Shown one piece after another: positions 7,101-15,200 of a stretch of DNA of 22,220 nucleotides (positions are counted from its first letter, which is position 1; each line of letters starts with the position of its first letter). The DNA is taken from contig CAYJPT010000024.1 in the NCBI GenBank assembly GCA_964372165.1, forward strand, positions 1 through 22,220. The letters run 5' to 3'. This DNA comes from CAYJAD01 sp964372165. Lineage in GTDB: Bacteria; Desulfobacterota; Desulfovibrionia; Desulfovibrionales; Desulfovibrionaceae. The notes beneath the pieces were generated by a model that worked only from the letters and a program-made list of their open reading frames with translations, was not told where the DNA came from and did not search any database. Made by a program: the position numbers and the translations under genes.

Positions 7101-9749
7101 TTATTCCATTGCTTGCGCAAAACGCTCGCGCAGGGCAAGGATTTTATTTTTGGCATCATCCATTGCCACTAGTCGATCACGCTCTTTTTGGACCACTTCC
7201 GCAGGAGCACGTTCAATAAAGCTCTCATTTGCTAATTTATTAGAAATGTTAAGAAGGTCTTTGTCAAGCTTGGCTAATTCTTTATCAAGGCGTGCCAATT
7301 CTCCGTGCAAATCAACCGCTCCCGAAAGTGGTACGATTATTTGACAGCCCTGCACCACATGTGAAGCACAAGCTTTTGGTATATCAATGCTGGCGTCAAT
7401 ACTTAACTCCCCAAGACGTGCTAAAGTGCAAATCATCTCATGTCCGCTTTGTATAAGTATTTCTTGCTCTTGGTCTACGGGTTGTATCATGGCTTTTAGT
7501 TTAAGGGACGGGTTAATATTTAATTCCGATCTGATGGTTCTAAGGGCCACGATAATGTCTTGGATAAATTCCATGCGTTGCGCTTGAGCATTTTTAACGC
7601 ATTGTGTGCGCATTTCAGGATATGGCTTGGTAGCAATATCCTCATTTGAGCCACCGGGTAAGGCTTGCCATATTTCTGCTGTCACAAAAGGCATAATTGG
7701 ATGTAAAAGTATTAGCATTTCACGCAAAACTGTCCAAAGCACATACTGAGCAGTGTTTTTACGTTTGTCGTCTTGCATATCATTTTTGATAAGCTCAAGA
7801 TACCAATCGCAAAATTCGCCCCACAAAAATTTATATCCACATTGGGCAGCGTCATTAAAGCGATATTCTTCTAATGATTTATCCATTTCAACCTTAAATG
7901 CTTCCAAACGATGCAAAATCCATACATGGTGCAAGTCTTGTACTTGATTTAAATCAATGGCTTGTGGAGGGCTTTGTGGTAAATTCATCAAAGCAAATCG
8001 CGCGGCATTCCAAAGCTTATTGACAAAGTGGCGATATCCTTCAATGCGGTCTTCTGCTAAGCGAATATCACGGCCCATAGCTGCAAATGAAGCAAGGGTA
8101 AAGCGCAAGGAGTCGCAGCCATATTTGTCTATCATCTCTAAGGGGTTTATAGAATTACCAAGAGATTTTGACATTTTGCGTCCCTCAGCATCACGCACCA
8201 AGGCATGCAAGTAAACATGATGAAATGGTATTTGATCCATAAAGTGTAAACCCATCATCATCATACGTGCTACCCAGAAGAAAAGAATATCAAAGCCTGT
8301 TACAAGTACAGCTGTTGGATAAAATGTATTAAGGTCACGTGTATTGTCAGGCCAGCCAAGGGTAGACATGGGCCATAAAGCCGAAGAAAACCAAGTGTCA
8401 AGCACATCTTCATCTTGTATGAGATTAGAACTTTGGCACTTTACGCATACATTTGGCGCTTGTTCACTAACAATAAGCTCACCGCATTGTTCACATGTCC
8501 AAGCAGGTATACGATGCCCCCACCAAATTTGGCGACTAATGCACCAATCTCGTATATTATCTAGCCAGTTATAGTAAGTTTTAAGCCATGTTTCTGGTAA
8601 TATTTTTGTTAATTGTGGAACTGCGGCACGTGCACGTGGTGCAAGTTTTGTTGCAGCAACAAACCATTGTGTCGAAACATGAGGCTCAACAACAGTGTGA
8701 CAACGATAGCATTTGCCAACAGCATGACTAATATTTTCAATCTTTATTAAATCACCTGCGGCATCAATATCTTTTACAATGAGTTTGCGGCATGCTTCTT
8801 TTTTTGTACCAGCATATGGCCCAGCCACGTCAGTCATTATGCCCATATCATCAATAGCTTGAATAAACTCAAGTTTATGGCTGTTGCCTAATTGCCAGTC
8901 ATTGTGGTCATGGCAAGGTGTGACCTTTAATGCACCGCTACCAAAATCTTTATCTACATACTTATCTGCAATAATAGGTATTTCTCTTTTGATAATTGGC
9001 ACATAGGCTTTTTTGCCAATAAGGTGTGCATAGCGCTCATCTTCAGGGTGCACACAAATAGCACTATCACCTAAAATAGTTTCAGGGCGAGTTGTGGCAA
9101 TAATGATGCTGTCGCTACCATCGGTTAAGTGATAGCGTACATACCACAAATTACCTTGGCTTTCTTCGTGCTCAACCTCATCATCTGCCAAAGCTGTGTG
9201 ACAGCGATTACACCAATTAATAATATAATCACCTTTGTAGATGTAGCCATCATTATATAAATCCACAAACACTTTACGCACAGCACGCGATGGTCCCTCA
9301 TCCATAGTAAAACTCAAATGTGACCAATCTACCGAAGCACCAAGCTTGCGAATTTGATCAAGTATACGATGACCGTAATCCTCGCGCCATTCCCATACCT
9401 TATCAACAAAAGCCTCACGCCCAAGGTCTTGGCGTTTAAGACCCTCAGCTGCAAGAGCACGCTCTACAACATTTTGTGTAGCAATGCCTGCATGGTCAGT
9501 ACCAGGAACCCACAGAACTTTTTTGCCTTTTTGTCTGGCATGTCGGCATAAAATATCAATTAAGGTTATATTTAAGGCATGCCCAATATGCAACATACCT
9601 GTTACATTTGGTGGTGGTATTACTATAGCGTATGGTTCGCCTTCAGTTTCCATATCAGGGGTAAAGGTAGAATTATTTTCCCAATGCTCACACCAGCGAG
9701 CTTCTACATCGTGAGGCATATAGCCTTTGGGGAGCGTGTTCTCCGCCAT
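7101..9749 (-). CDS. valS: valyl-tRNA synthetase
   Basis: ValRS charges tRNA-Val with valine in the cytoplasm and edits threonine. The 882-residue product is full length. The class I signatures are HIGH (54-57, in PPPNVTGMLHIGHAL) and KMSKS (525-529, in GRKMSKSLGNS). The CP1 editing domain runs roughly 190-400 (IIATTRPETILGD, then the GTKK region). A four-cysteine zinc ribbon is inserted before the second half of the catalytic core (C419, C422, C435, C438). The tail ends in the ValRS-specific coiled coil from about residue 820 (LHGELARLDKELAKLDKDL). The ATG at 9749 is preceded by GGAG. It heads the valS-ppk2-crcB unit and is divergent, with 51 bp between starts, from the gene at 9801. Confidence 0.97.
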   Translation of the reverse strand: MAENTLPKGYMPHDVEARWCEHWENNSTFTPDMETEGEPYAIVIPPPNVTGMLHIGHALNITLIDILCRHARQKGKKVLWVPGTDHAGIATQNVVERALAAEGLKRQDLGREAFVDKVWEWREDYGHRILDQIRKLGASVDWSHLSFTMDEGPSRAVRKVFVDLYNDGYIYKGDYIINWCNRCHTALADDEVEHEESQGNLWYVRYHLTDGSDSIIIATTRPETILGDSAICVHPEDERYAHLIGKKAYVPIIKREIPIIADKYVDKDFGSGALKVTPCHDHNDWQLGNSHKLEFIQAIDDMGIMTDVAGPYAGTKKEACRKLIVKDIDAAGDLIKIENISHAVGKCYRCHTVVEPHVSTQWFVAATKLAPRARAAVPQLTKILPETWLKTYYNWLDNIRDWCISRQIWWGHRIPAWTCEQCGELIVSEQAPNVCVKCQSSNLIQDEDVLDTWFSSALWPMSTLGWPDNTRDLNTFYPTAVLVTGFDILFFWVARMMMMGLHFMDQIPFHHVYLHALVRDAEGRKMSKSLGNSINPLEMIDKYGCDSLRFTLASFAAMGRDIRLAEDRIEGYRHFVNKLWNAARFALMNLPQSPPQAIDLNQVQDLHHVWILHRLEAFKVEMDKSLEEYRFNDAAQCGYKFLWGEFCDWYLELIKNDMQDDKRKNTAQYVLWTVLREMLILLHPIMPFVTAEIWQALPGGSNEDIATKPYPEMRTQCVKNAQAQRMEFIQDIIVALRTIRSELNINPSLKLKAMIQPVDQEQEILIQSGHEMICTLARLGELSIDASIDIPKACASHVVQGCQIIVPLSGAVDLHGELARLDKELAKLDKDLLNISNKLANESFIERAPAEVVQKERDRLVAMDDAKNKILALRERFAQAME

Positions 9750-9750
9750 C

Positions 9751-9778
9751 TTGACTTCTCCAAAAAAAATGCGATAAT
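9751..9778 (+). promoter_or_regulatory. sigma-70 promoter of the amidotransferase-like gene
   Basis: TTGACT (9751-9756), a 16-nt spacer containing eight A residues, and GATAAT (9773-9778) preceded by TGC, an extended -10. Transcription would begin near 9785, about 16 nt before the ATG at 9801. It occupies most of the 51-bp valS intergenic space, so the valS promoter must overlap it or lie inside the divergent gene. Confidence 0.6.
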
Positions 9779-9800
9779 TAATCCGAGAGTATCGGCACCT

Positions 9801-11051
9801 ATGAAACCAATAATATACATCCTTTGGGACGCATCATATGTTTGGGGTTTTATGGCCCTGCATACATTGCAGGGTATGCAACTCCCTTTTAAACTTGTTA
9901 CATCAGATGACATAACCCACGGACTACTTTTTCGCAAGCCACCAGCTTTGCTCCTCGTACCCGGAGGTACAGCCAGTATTAAGGCTAGTACCCTTGGTAC
10001 TAAAGGGCGTGCGGCCATTAAGGAATATGTTTCAGGCGGAGGAAAATATTTTGGTTTTTGTGGTGGAGCAGGCCTTGGCTTAACAGGTAAGGACGGATTG
10101 GGGCTTTGCCCGTGGAAACGTGCAACGTATTCAAGCCGTTTGCATCATCTTGTTTCAGGGCATATAATTTCAAAATTAATATCCAATAGCCTTGTACCGC
10201 AAGAGCTTGGGGAATCTGCATCATTGCCGGTGTGGTGGCCTGGTTTTTTTGAGCCACAGCATGATGATGAGGTGCAAATTCTTGCAACATATACACAACC
10301 TGACTCTGACTTTTGCCTAGCAGATATTAATTTGTCCTCTTTGCCGGAGCATATTTTTAATCATTGGCAAGATATTTATGGCATAAATATGGGAGTTGAT
10401 TTTTTATATGATCACCCCTGTGTAGTGAGTGGTTTTTATGGCAAAGGGCAATATGTTCTTTCATATGCACATTTAGAGACGCCAGATTCAGCCGCGGCTA
10501 ATGCTTTTATGGTGCACATCGTACATATTTTAACCGGAATAAAAGCAAAAAATACACTTAGCCCCATTTGGGATATAGCAAAATTACCTATAAAATTAGA
10601 AAAACTACCTGAAACAGCTGCATTGCATGAAGCTTTGCATGCTATAGAAAGCCTTATGCATTTGGGATGTCAACATCGTTTGTTGTTTATACGCAATACT
10701 TGGTTGCATGGTGGGCGCATGGGTATACCAAGTGGCGCATTGAACAACTTATACACCGGGCTTGCTACAGTTTTAAGTATGCCTTTAAATCAAGCTGCTC
10801 TTACATTTTGGGAAGAAAATAAAGAGCAATTTTCGCAAAATATTCAAACCTTTTGGCAGGGAGCCGAAGGCTATTTGCTGGCAGAACGACTTGCCACAAC
10901 TTTACAAAGTCAATTACCTGATGTGCTTAATAAACATATGCTTGCAGAGCAAAGACAAATGCTTTTTGGCAAACCTATGCATGCTGATGGTCTTTATCAG
11001 CAGATATTGAATGTTATTGATAGGTTGATTTTTTTATTGGCGCAGGATTAA
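9801..11051 (+). CDS. biotin-protein-ligase N-terminal-domain-like protein (glutamine amidotransferase-like), function unknown
   Basis: The 416-residue protein begins with a class I glutamine-amidotransferase-like fold: strand KPIIYILWD, LLLVPGG at about 50-56, and a nucleophile elbow GFCGGAGLG with Cys at residue 87. This resembles the BPL_N domain found ahead of the catalytic part of some eukaryotic biotin-protein ligases. No BirA-type ligase domain is present; the second half (about 240-416) looks mostly helical and is not recognised. I chose ATG 9801 because an upstream in-frame extension would run into valS on the other strand and the promoter lies at 9751-9778. CGAGAG about 11 nt upstream is a modest ribosome binding site. 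The substrate is unknown and an amidotransferase partner is not visible. Confidence 0.7.
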   Translation: MKPIIYILWDASYVWGFMALHTLQGMQLPFKLVTSDDITHGLLFRKPPALLLVPGGTASIKASTLGTKGRAAIKEYVSGGGKYFGFCGGAGLGLTGKDGLGLCPWKRATYSSRLHHLVSGHIISKLISNSLVPQELGESASLPVWWPGFFEPQHDDEVQILATYTQPDSDFCLADINLSSLPEHIFNHWQDIYGINMGVDFLYDHPCVVSGFYGKGQYVLSYAHLETPDSAAANAFMVHIVHILTGIKAKNTLSPIWDIAKLPIKLEKLPETAALHEALHAIESLMHLGCQHRLLFIRNTWLHGGRMGIPSGALNNLYTGLATVLSMPLNQAALTFWEENKEQFSQNIQTFWQGAEGYLLAERLATTLQSQLPDVLNKHMLAEQRQMLFGKPMHADGLYQQILNVIDRLIFLLAQD

Positions 11052-11065
11052 TTTATTTAGTAGAT

Positions 11066-11133
11066 GCTGAAAAACGCATTTTCATGCGCTTTTCAGAAAA
11101 CATCACGGCGGTCTAAGGACCTTCTTTTTCAGC
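11066..11133 (+). other. inverted-repeat cluster with two mutually exclusive folds
   Basis: A local hairpin CTGAAAA-A-CGCAT / ATGCG-C-TTTTCAG (11067-11079 with 11084-11096) shares its left arm with a longer-range helix GCTGAAAAA (11066-11074) / TTTTTCAGC (11125-11133). The second fold would enclose a small hairpin GGTC-TAAG-GACC (11110-11121), which is followed by TTCTTTTT and could itself be a weak terminator. It lies just past the stop at 11051 and upstream of the sigma-54 promoter. It is probably a terminator region of the preceding gene; regulation by switching is only a possibility. Confidence 0.45.
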
Positions 11134-11213
11134 TTATACTAAGTATCAAATAATTTTCTCAAGTATTGTCATTCTTCTGACAAAACCTCTCTATCTCCCC
11201 TAAATATCATACT

Positions 11214-11229
11214 TGGCATTATCTTTGCT
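11214..11229 (+). promoter_or_regulatory. sigma-54 (RpoN) promoter of the flagellar-type cluster
   Basis: TGGCAT-TATCT-TTGCT matches the -24/-12 consensus TGGCAC-N5-TTGCW. The invariant GG (11215-11216) and GC (11227-11228) are exactly 10 nt apart. Transcription would start near 11240, about 45 nt before the ATG at 11285. A perfect 6-bp inverted repeat (CTCACT 11228-11233 / AGTGAG 11237-11242) overlaps the -12 box and start site. Activator sites were not recognised. Confidence 0.75.
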
Positions 11230-11284
11230 CACTAACAGTGAGTCTTTATATTTTTTAGGTCATAAGCATTTTTAGGAGGATACC

Positions 11285-12463
11285 ATGCCCGTAAATAATT
11301 CAGCACTTAGTGGCTCATCCCTTACAGGATATACGAGCGAAGGTAATCAATTACGTATGCCCATTACACCACCAGCAAAAGCAAGCTCAAAATCTTCACC
11401 TTTTGCAGCGGTTTTAGCACAACATGGGACAAAAAGTTCTGGTGTAAGCAGTATGAATGTGGGGTTGGAGAAAAGTTTTTCAAAGTCACTTGTCATGCCG
11501 CAAAAAGCTCAAGACAGTTCAAGAGAGATTGCGACACGTGCGCATACTATTTCACAAGTTGATATGGATAAAAAACGTATGCAAGCTCTTGACCAATTAA
11601 GTCAAAATATAAAAGGAAGCGATAGTCTTTTGGATGTGGCACGTAATGACGTAACCATGCGTAATTTGCGTTCAGCCATTGGTAGTTTTGGTTTAAGAGC
11701 ACCGGTGATGCCTATGGAAAATTCCATTAAAGCCAGTGCCCTGCAAAATGCGCAGCGCAATGCCATGTTAGAAACCAAGATTGCTAAAGCTGATGTTGCA
11801 AAAACAGAAAATAAAGCAACCACTATTGATATGCCTGATTTTGGAAAACTTTCTTCTCAATTTGAATCTGGTAAGGATGGCATTTCAGCCATTGGTTATG
11901 ATCGTGTTGGTGGTACCTCTTATGGTAAATATCAAATAGCTTCGCGTGTGGGCAGTATGGATAAATTCCTATCTTTCCTTGATACTGCAGCGCCAGATAT
12001 GGCAGAAAAATTGCGTGATGCAGGACCTGCCAATACCGGCAGTCGCAAAGGTGGCATGCCAGGTGTATGGCGTGAGTTAGCGCAAGAACAACCTGACCGA
12101 TTTGAAGCATTGCAGGACAAATTTATTTATGAAAGCCATTATAAACCTGCCTTAGATGCCATTGCAGAAAAAACTCCTATGAATGGTGAAAGGATTTCAT
12201 CTGTGATGCAAGAAGTGCTTTGGAGTACTGCGGTGCAACATGGTCCAAATGGAGCGGCTCGTATTTTTAATAGGGCTACTGCCAAAGCTGGTGATCACGA
12301 AGATAAAAATTATGATAAGCGGGTGATTAATAATGTTTATGCAATTCGAGCTGAGCAATTTGGTTCATCAACAGAAGCTGTGCAAGACGCTGTTCGCAAT
12401 AGAATGCATAGAGAAAAAAATCTAGCTCTTAATATGTTACGTGAAGACGGTAATACCGCTTAA
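11285..12463 (+). CDS. lysozyme-like (peptidoglycan hydrolase fold) protein, probably flagellum-associated
   Basis: The first 180 of 392 residues are Ser/Lys/Ala-rich and low in predicted structure. Residues about 185-380 resemble lysozyme-fold domains seen in phage tails, type VI secretion and flagellar proteins: SSQFESGKDG with a candidate catalytic Glu at 194, then GGTSYGKYQIAS (209-220), a hallmark GxxSxGxYQ-like turn, and WSTAVQHGPNGAARIF (313-328). No signal peptide is seen, so export would need a dedicated route such as the flagellar type III system. AGGAGG (11274-11279) precedes the ATG. The sigma-54 promoter and the downstream FliT-like gene suggest it helps the rod or hook cross the cell wall, as FlgJ does in other bacteria, though no rod-binding domain of FlgJ is seen. 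Activity and role are inferred. Confidence 0.65.
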   Translation: MPVNNSALSGSSLTGYTSEGNQLRMPITPPAKASSKSSPFAAVLAQHGTKSSGVSSMNVGLEKSFSKSLVMPQKAQDSSREIATRAHTISQVDMDKKRMQALDQLSQNIKGSDSLLDVARNDVTMRNLRSAIGSFGLRAPVMPMENSIKASALQNAQRNAMLETKIAKADVAKTENKATTIDMPDFGKLSSQFESGKDGISAIGYDRVGGTSYGKYQIASRVGSMDKFLSFLDTAAPDMAEKLRDAGPANTGSRKGGMPGVWRELAQEQPDRFEALQDKFIYESHYKPALDAIAEKTPMNGERISSVMQEVLWSTAVQHGPNGAARIFNRATAKAGDHEDKNYDKRVINNVYAIRAEQFGSSTEAVQDAVRNRMHREKNLALNMLREDGNTA

Positions 12464-12478
12464 ATGTGATGGTTGGTT

Positions 12479-14080
12479 ATGAATATAGTAATTATAAACC
12501 TTACTCGCTTTGGCGATTTACTACAATTGCAACCAACCATCTTAGGTCTTGAATCTAAGGGGCATAATGTAGCCTTAATCTGTTTGCAAAATTTTGCAGC
12601 CGCTGCAGAGCTTTTACGTGGTGTAAACTATATTTTGCCACTACCGGGCAGTGATTTTTTGCATGATTTGGATAATGATTGGCGTTTAGCCCTTAACTCT
12701 GTTGAAAGCATGCTTCAAAAGCTTGAAAAAGATTTTGAAGCCCATATGATAGTCAATACTACTTCCACTCTTGGTGCGCGCTTACTTGCAAAGCGTATAG
12801 CCACAAGAACAGGTGAAAAATTGCCTATTCTTGGTTTTGGGCTTGATGATGACGGCTTTGGTATAAGCGGTGATATATGGAGTACATTTTTACAAGGCGC
12901 AAGCACTGAGCGACATAATTGCCCTTTCAACTTGGTGGATATATTTCGCTCTGTTTGTGATGTAGCAGATGCACCAGCTCTTTGGGGTTTGCAGCAGCCA
13001 AGGATTAAAATTCAAACTGAAAGTCTTAAATTATTAAATAAATATAGCCACCCAGATGCTCAAGGTTTTGTTGGTTTTCAATTGGGAGCAAGCAATATTA
13101 AAAGACAGTGGCCAGTTGAATATTTTTCAGAGCTTGGGGCTAAATTATGGCATGAATATAAATTATGTCCTGTACTGCTGGGTAGTGCTTCTGAGCAAGG
13201 TTTAGCCAATCAATATGCACAGGCCGTGCAAAAAATACCACATCCATTTGTTAATGTAGTTGGTGCAACCGATATTATGCATCTTGCCGGTGTACTTGTG
13301 CATTGCAAGCTGCTGGTCACTAATGATACCGGAACAATGCATTTAGCAGCAGGTTTAAACATTCCCACAGTGGCATTTTTCTTAGCCACTGCTCAAGCGT
13401 GGGACACTGGTCCTTACATGCCTAATTGCTGTTGTCTTGAATCTGCTTTGTCTTGCCACCCTTGTGCCTTCCATACACCATGTGTACATGGTGATAAAGC
13501 ACAACCATGTTTGCATAACATTAAATCGTCAGATGTTTTTGAGCTTATACAGCATTATTTGCAATATAAAGTTTGGCCACGTTATGAACAAAATGAAATT
13601 AGGGTTTGGGAAACCGCACAGGAAAGTGATGGTTTTGCCTCGCTTAAAGGCTTGTCAGGCCATGAGGATGAACAACGTAGTCATTGGCTTATGATTCAAC
13701 GGCATTTTTATCGTCGAATTCTTGACAGCAAATACAAAGCTATTGGCAAGTTACCAGATGCAACACGCTTTACCGATGAGTTACGTCATGAAGTTGGCAA
13801 TACATTACAACAAGCTATTTCCTTACTGTTATTGCTGGAAAAGCAAATTATGCTTATGCATCATCATCCTTCTGTGCAAAATGGAGAGCGTATTCTCATA
13901 AATTGCAACACATTACAGTCTGTTTTGCAAGAGAGTAATTACCTTAAAGTTTTAGCGCACATGTGGGCAATTCTTTCTCAAGAGCATGGTGGCGACTTAA
14001 CAAGTTTTTCTGGTTTAACTCAAAATTTACGTAGTGTTTTGCTTGAATGGCAAAGTGCTTTATGTGTTAATGGCACATAA
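12479..14080 (+). CDS. family 9 glycosyltransferase (heptosyltransferase-like) with C-terminal extension
   Basis: The 533-residue product has the two GT-B halves of ADP-heptose:LPS heptosyltransferases: N-terminal INLTRFGDLLQLQP (residues 6-19) and, in the donor half, LVTNDTGTMHLAAGL (279-293), the family's nucleotide-sugar motif. A cysteine-rich segment follows (CCC at 317-319, CHPC 326-329, C335, C344). Residues 365-533 form an extra, mainly helical region not found in WaaC/WaaF (about 320-350 residues). ATG 12479 is preferred over an in-frame TTG at 12473; it lies 15 bp after the previous stop with a poor Shine-Dalgarno, which suggests coupling. With flagellar-type neighbours, it may glycosylate flagellin or another flagellar protein instead of LPS. 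That role is inference. Confidence 0.8.
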   Translation: MNIVIINLTRFGDLLQLQPTILGLESKGHNVALICLQNFAAAAELLRGVNYILPLPGSDFLHDLDNDWRLALNSVESMLQKLEKDFEAHMIVNTTSTLGARLLAKRIATRTGEKLPILGFGLDDDGFGISGDIWSTFLQGASTERHNCPFNLVDIFRSVCDVADAPALWGLQQPRIKIQTESLKLLNKYSHPDAQGFVGFQLGASNIKRQWPVEYFSELGAKLWHEYKLCPVLLGSASEQGLANQYAQAVQKIPHPFVNVVGATDIMHLAGVLVHCKLLVTNDTGTMHLAAGLNIPTVAFFLATAQAWDTGPYMPNCCCLESALSCHPCAFHTPCVHGDKAQPCLHNIKSSDVFELIQHYLQYKVWPRYEQNEIRVWETAQESDGFASLKGLSGHEDEQRSHWLMIQRHFYRRILDSKYKAIGKLPDATRFTDELRHEVGNTLQQAISLLLLLEKQIMLMHHHPSVQNGERILINCNTLQSVLQESNYLKVLAHMWAILSQEHGGDLTSFSGLTQNLRSVLLEWQSALCVNGT

Positions 14081-14118
14081 TTTGCTACAAGTTAGCTAGG
14101 TACATAAAACGTGCAGAA

Positions 14119-14139
14119 TTTTCCCCGTGGGGGGGAAAA
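14119..14139 (+). other. hairpin with a 7-G tract in the 14081-14184 gap
   Basis: TTTTCCCC (14119-14126) pairs with GGGGAAAA (14132-14139) around a GTGGG loop. The right arm and loop include seven consecutive G residues (14129-14135). It lies about 45 bp before the ATG at 14185 with no T-run after it, so it is more likely a leader structure or operator than a terminator. The homopolymer could change length by slippage. Confidence 0.45.
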
Positions 14140-14184
14140 ATTATATAGCTTATAGGACGCAAGGTTAACATTTAAGGAGGGATT

Positions 14185-14790
14185 ATGATTATTATTGATG
14201 GACGTCAAACTGAAATGCAAGTAACAAACTTCAGTAATTTAGAAGAAATACTTGTAAATTTGTTGGAAAAATCTGACTTAGAAAATCGTGTTGTAACTGA
14301 TGTAATTGTCAATCAAGAGCAGTTTTCTGAAATTTATCCACATCAGGCTGAAGATATTGACTCTGAGTCAATAGAAAGTGTTGAAGTTCGCTCAGTACCA
14401 ATTGGTGAAATGGCTGTAGATATTTCACTTGAAATGTATAAAGTTACTAAAATGATGGGCAATGGTGCAAAAGAAGTGGCCCGCCTTTTCCGTCAAGCGG
14501 AAGATGCTGAAGCATTAGAACTTTTTCAAGATGTATTAGATGTTACACGTGATTTTATGGGTATGATTAATGTTTTAAGTTCAGAATTTGGTGTTAGCAA
14601 AGGTGAAGAATTTAATAATAGTACAGAGCAGCTTACAACCTTATTAGGTGAGATGAGCGAAGTTATGGAAAATGAAGATTGGGTATTACTTGCTGACTTA
14701 TTAGAATTTGAATTCATTCCCGTATGCGATGGTTGGCAGAAAGTTATACAAATTCTGCGTGAAGATATATGTAAAATAGTGCAACAATAG
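14185..14790 (+). CDS. acidic protein of unknown function in the flagellar-type cluster
   Basis: I do not recognise this 201-residue protein. Residues 1-75 look beta-rich (MIIIDGRQTEMQV..., RVVTDVIVN..., SVEVRSVP) and the rest mostly helical. It is strongly acidic with only one cysteine pair (C188 region and C196) near the end, and has no signal peptide or membrane segment. AAGGAGGG just before the ATG is a strong ribosome binding site. It is followed 33 bp later by the FliT-like gene, also with a strong site, so the two are probably made together. A soluble chaperone or adaptor for flagellar export would fit the context; this is a guess from neighbourhood and composition only. Confidence 0.8.
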   Translation: MIIIDGRQTEMQVTNFSNLEEILVNLLEKSDLENRVVTDVIVNQEQFSEIYPHQAEDIDSESIESVEVRSVPIGEMAVDISLEMYKVTKMMGNGAKEVARLFRQAEDAEALELFQDVLDVTRDFMGMINVLSSEFGVSKGEEFNNSTEQLTTLLGEMSEVMENEDWVLLADLLEFEFIPVCDGWQKVIQILREDICKIVQQ

Positions 14791-14823
14791 TTTAAAAAAG
14801 GATTTGCCTAAGGAGGCAAGAAT

Positions 14824-15144
14824 ATGCAAACAGCAGCAAATTTTATCGATCAAGCTTTGGCCCTAGGTGAACAAGAGCTCATTGCATTAGAAAATGGTGA
14901 TGTTGAAGGTGCAATGGAAATAGCTGGTCAACGTTCATGGATTTTATCACAAGCTTGGGAAGCTCGTATGGGGTGTGATGAAGCTGCTTACAAAGAACGC
15001 TTGCACAAGGTCTATGATATGCAAAATTCACTGACTGAGTTAGCCGAACAAAAACGTGAAGAATTGCGTTTTGGGATATTACGTTCACGCCAAGAAGGAC
15101 GTAGACTTGTAGGTTATCGACAAGCTTTAACTCATGCAGTTTAA
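14824..15144 (+). CDS. FliT-like small helical protein (putative flagellar export chaperone)
   Basis: The 106-residue product is almost entirely helical with heptad-like Leu/Ala spacing, as in the FliT family of export chaperones that hold filament-cap subunits in the cytoplasm. Similar features are an N-terminal helix with ALALGEQELIALENGDVEGA and a long helix around DMQNSLTELAEQKREELRFG. AAGGAGG precedes the ATG. It is the last gene before a strong terminator at 15160-15198. The resemblance is at the level of size, composition and pattern, so it may instead be another small four-helix chaperone such as FliS-type or FlgN-type. Confidence 0.6.
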   Translation: MQTAANFIDQALALGEQELIALENGDVEGAMEIAGQRSWILSQAWEARMGCDEAAYKERLHKVYDMQNSLTELAEQKREELRFGILRSRQEGRRLVGYRQALTHAV

Positions 15145-15159
15145 TAGCATAAAGGTATT

Positions 15160-15198
15160 AAAAAAACAAAAACCCTTTCATGGGGTTTTTGTTTTTTT
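15160..15198 (+). terminator. bidirectional rho-independent terminator
   Basis: A 16-bp perfect stem (15160-15175 with 15183-15198: A-tract, C, five A, CCC against GGG, five T, G, T-tract) with a 7-nt TTTCATG loop. It ends in seven T on the + strand and seven T on the - strand, so it can stop both the flagellar-type operon and anything reading through from the heme operon. Confidence 0.9.
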
Positions 15199-15200
15199 AA

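Noticed and set aside
11285..12463. Phage or type VI secretion (VgrG-like) origin of the lysozyme-like protein
   Set aside because: No tail, spike or phage genes surround it; the sigma-54 promoter and FliT-like neighbour favour a flagellar setting. It cannot be excluded from the domain alone.
14119..14142. Rho-independent terminator before the gene at 14185
   Set aside because: The stem is good but it is followed by TTATATAGC with no T-run, and the genes on both sides look like one unit.
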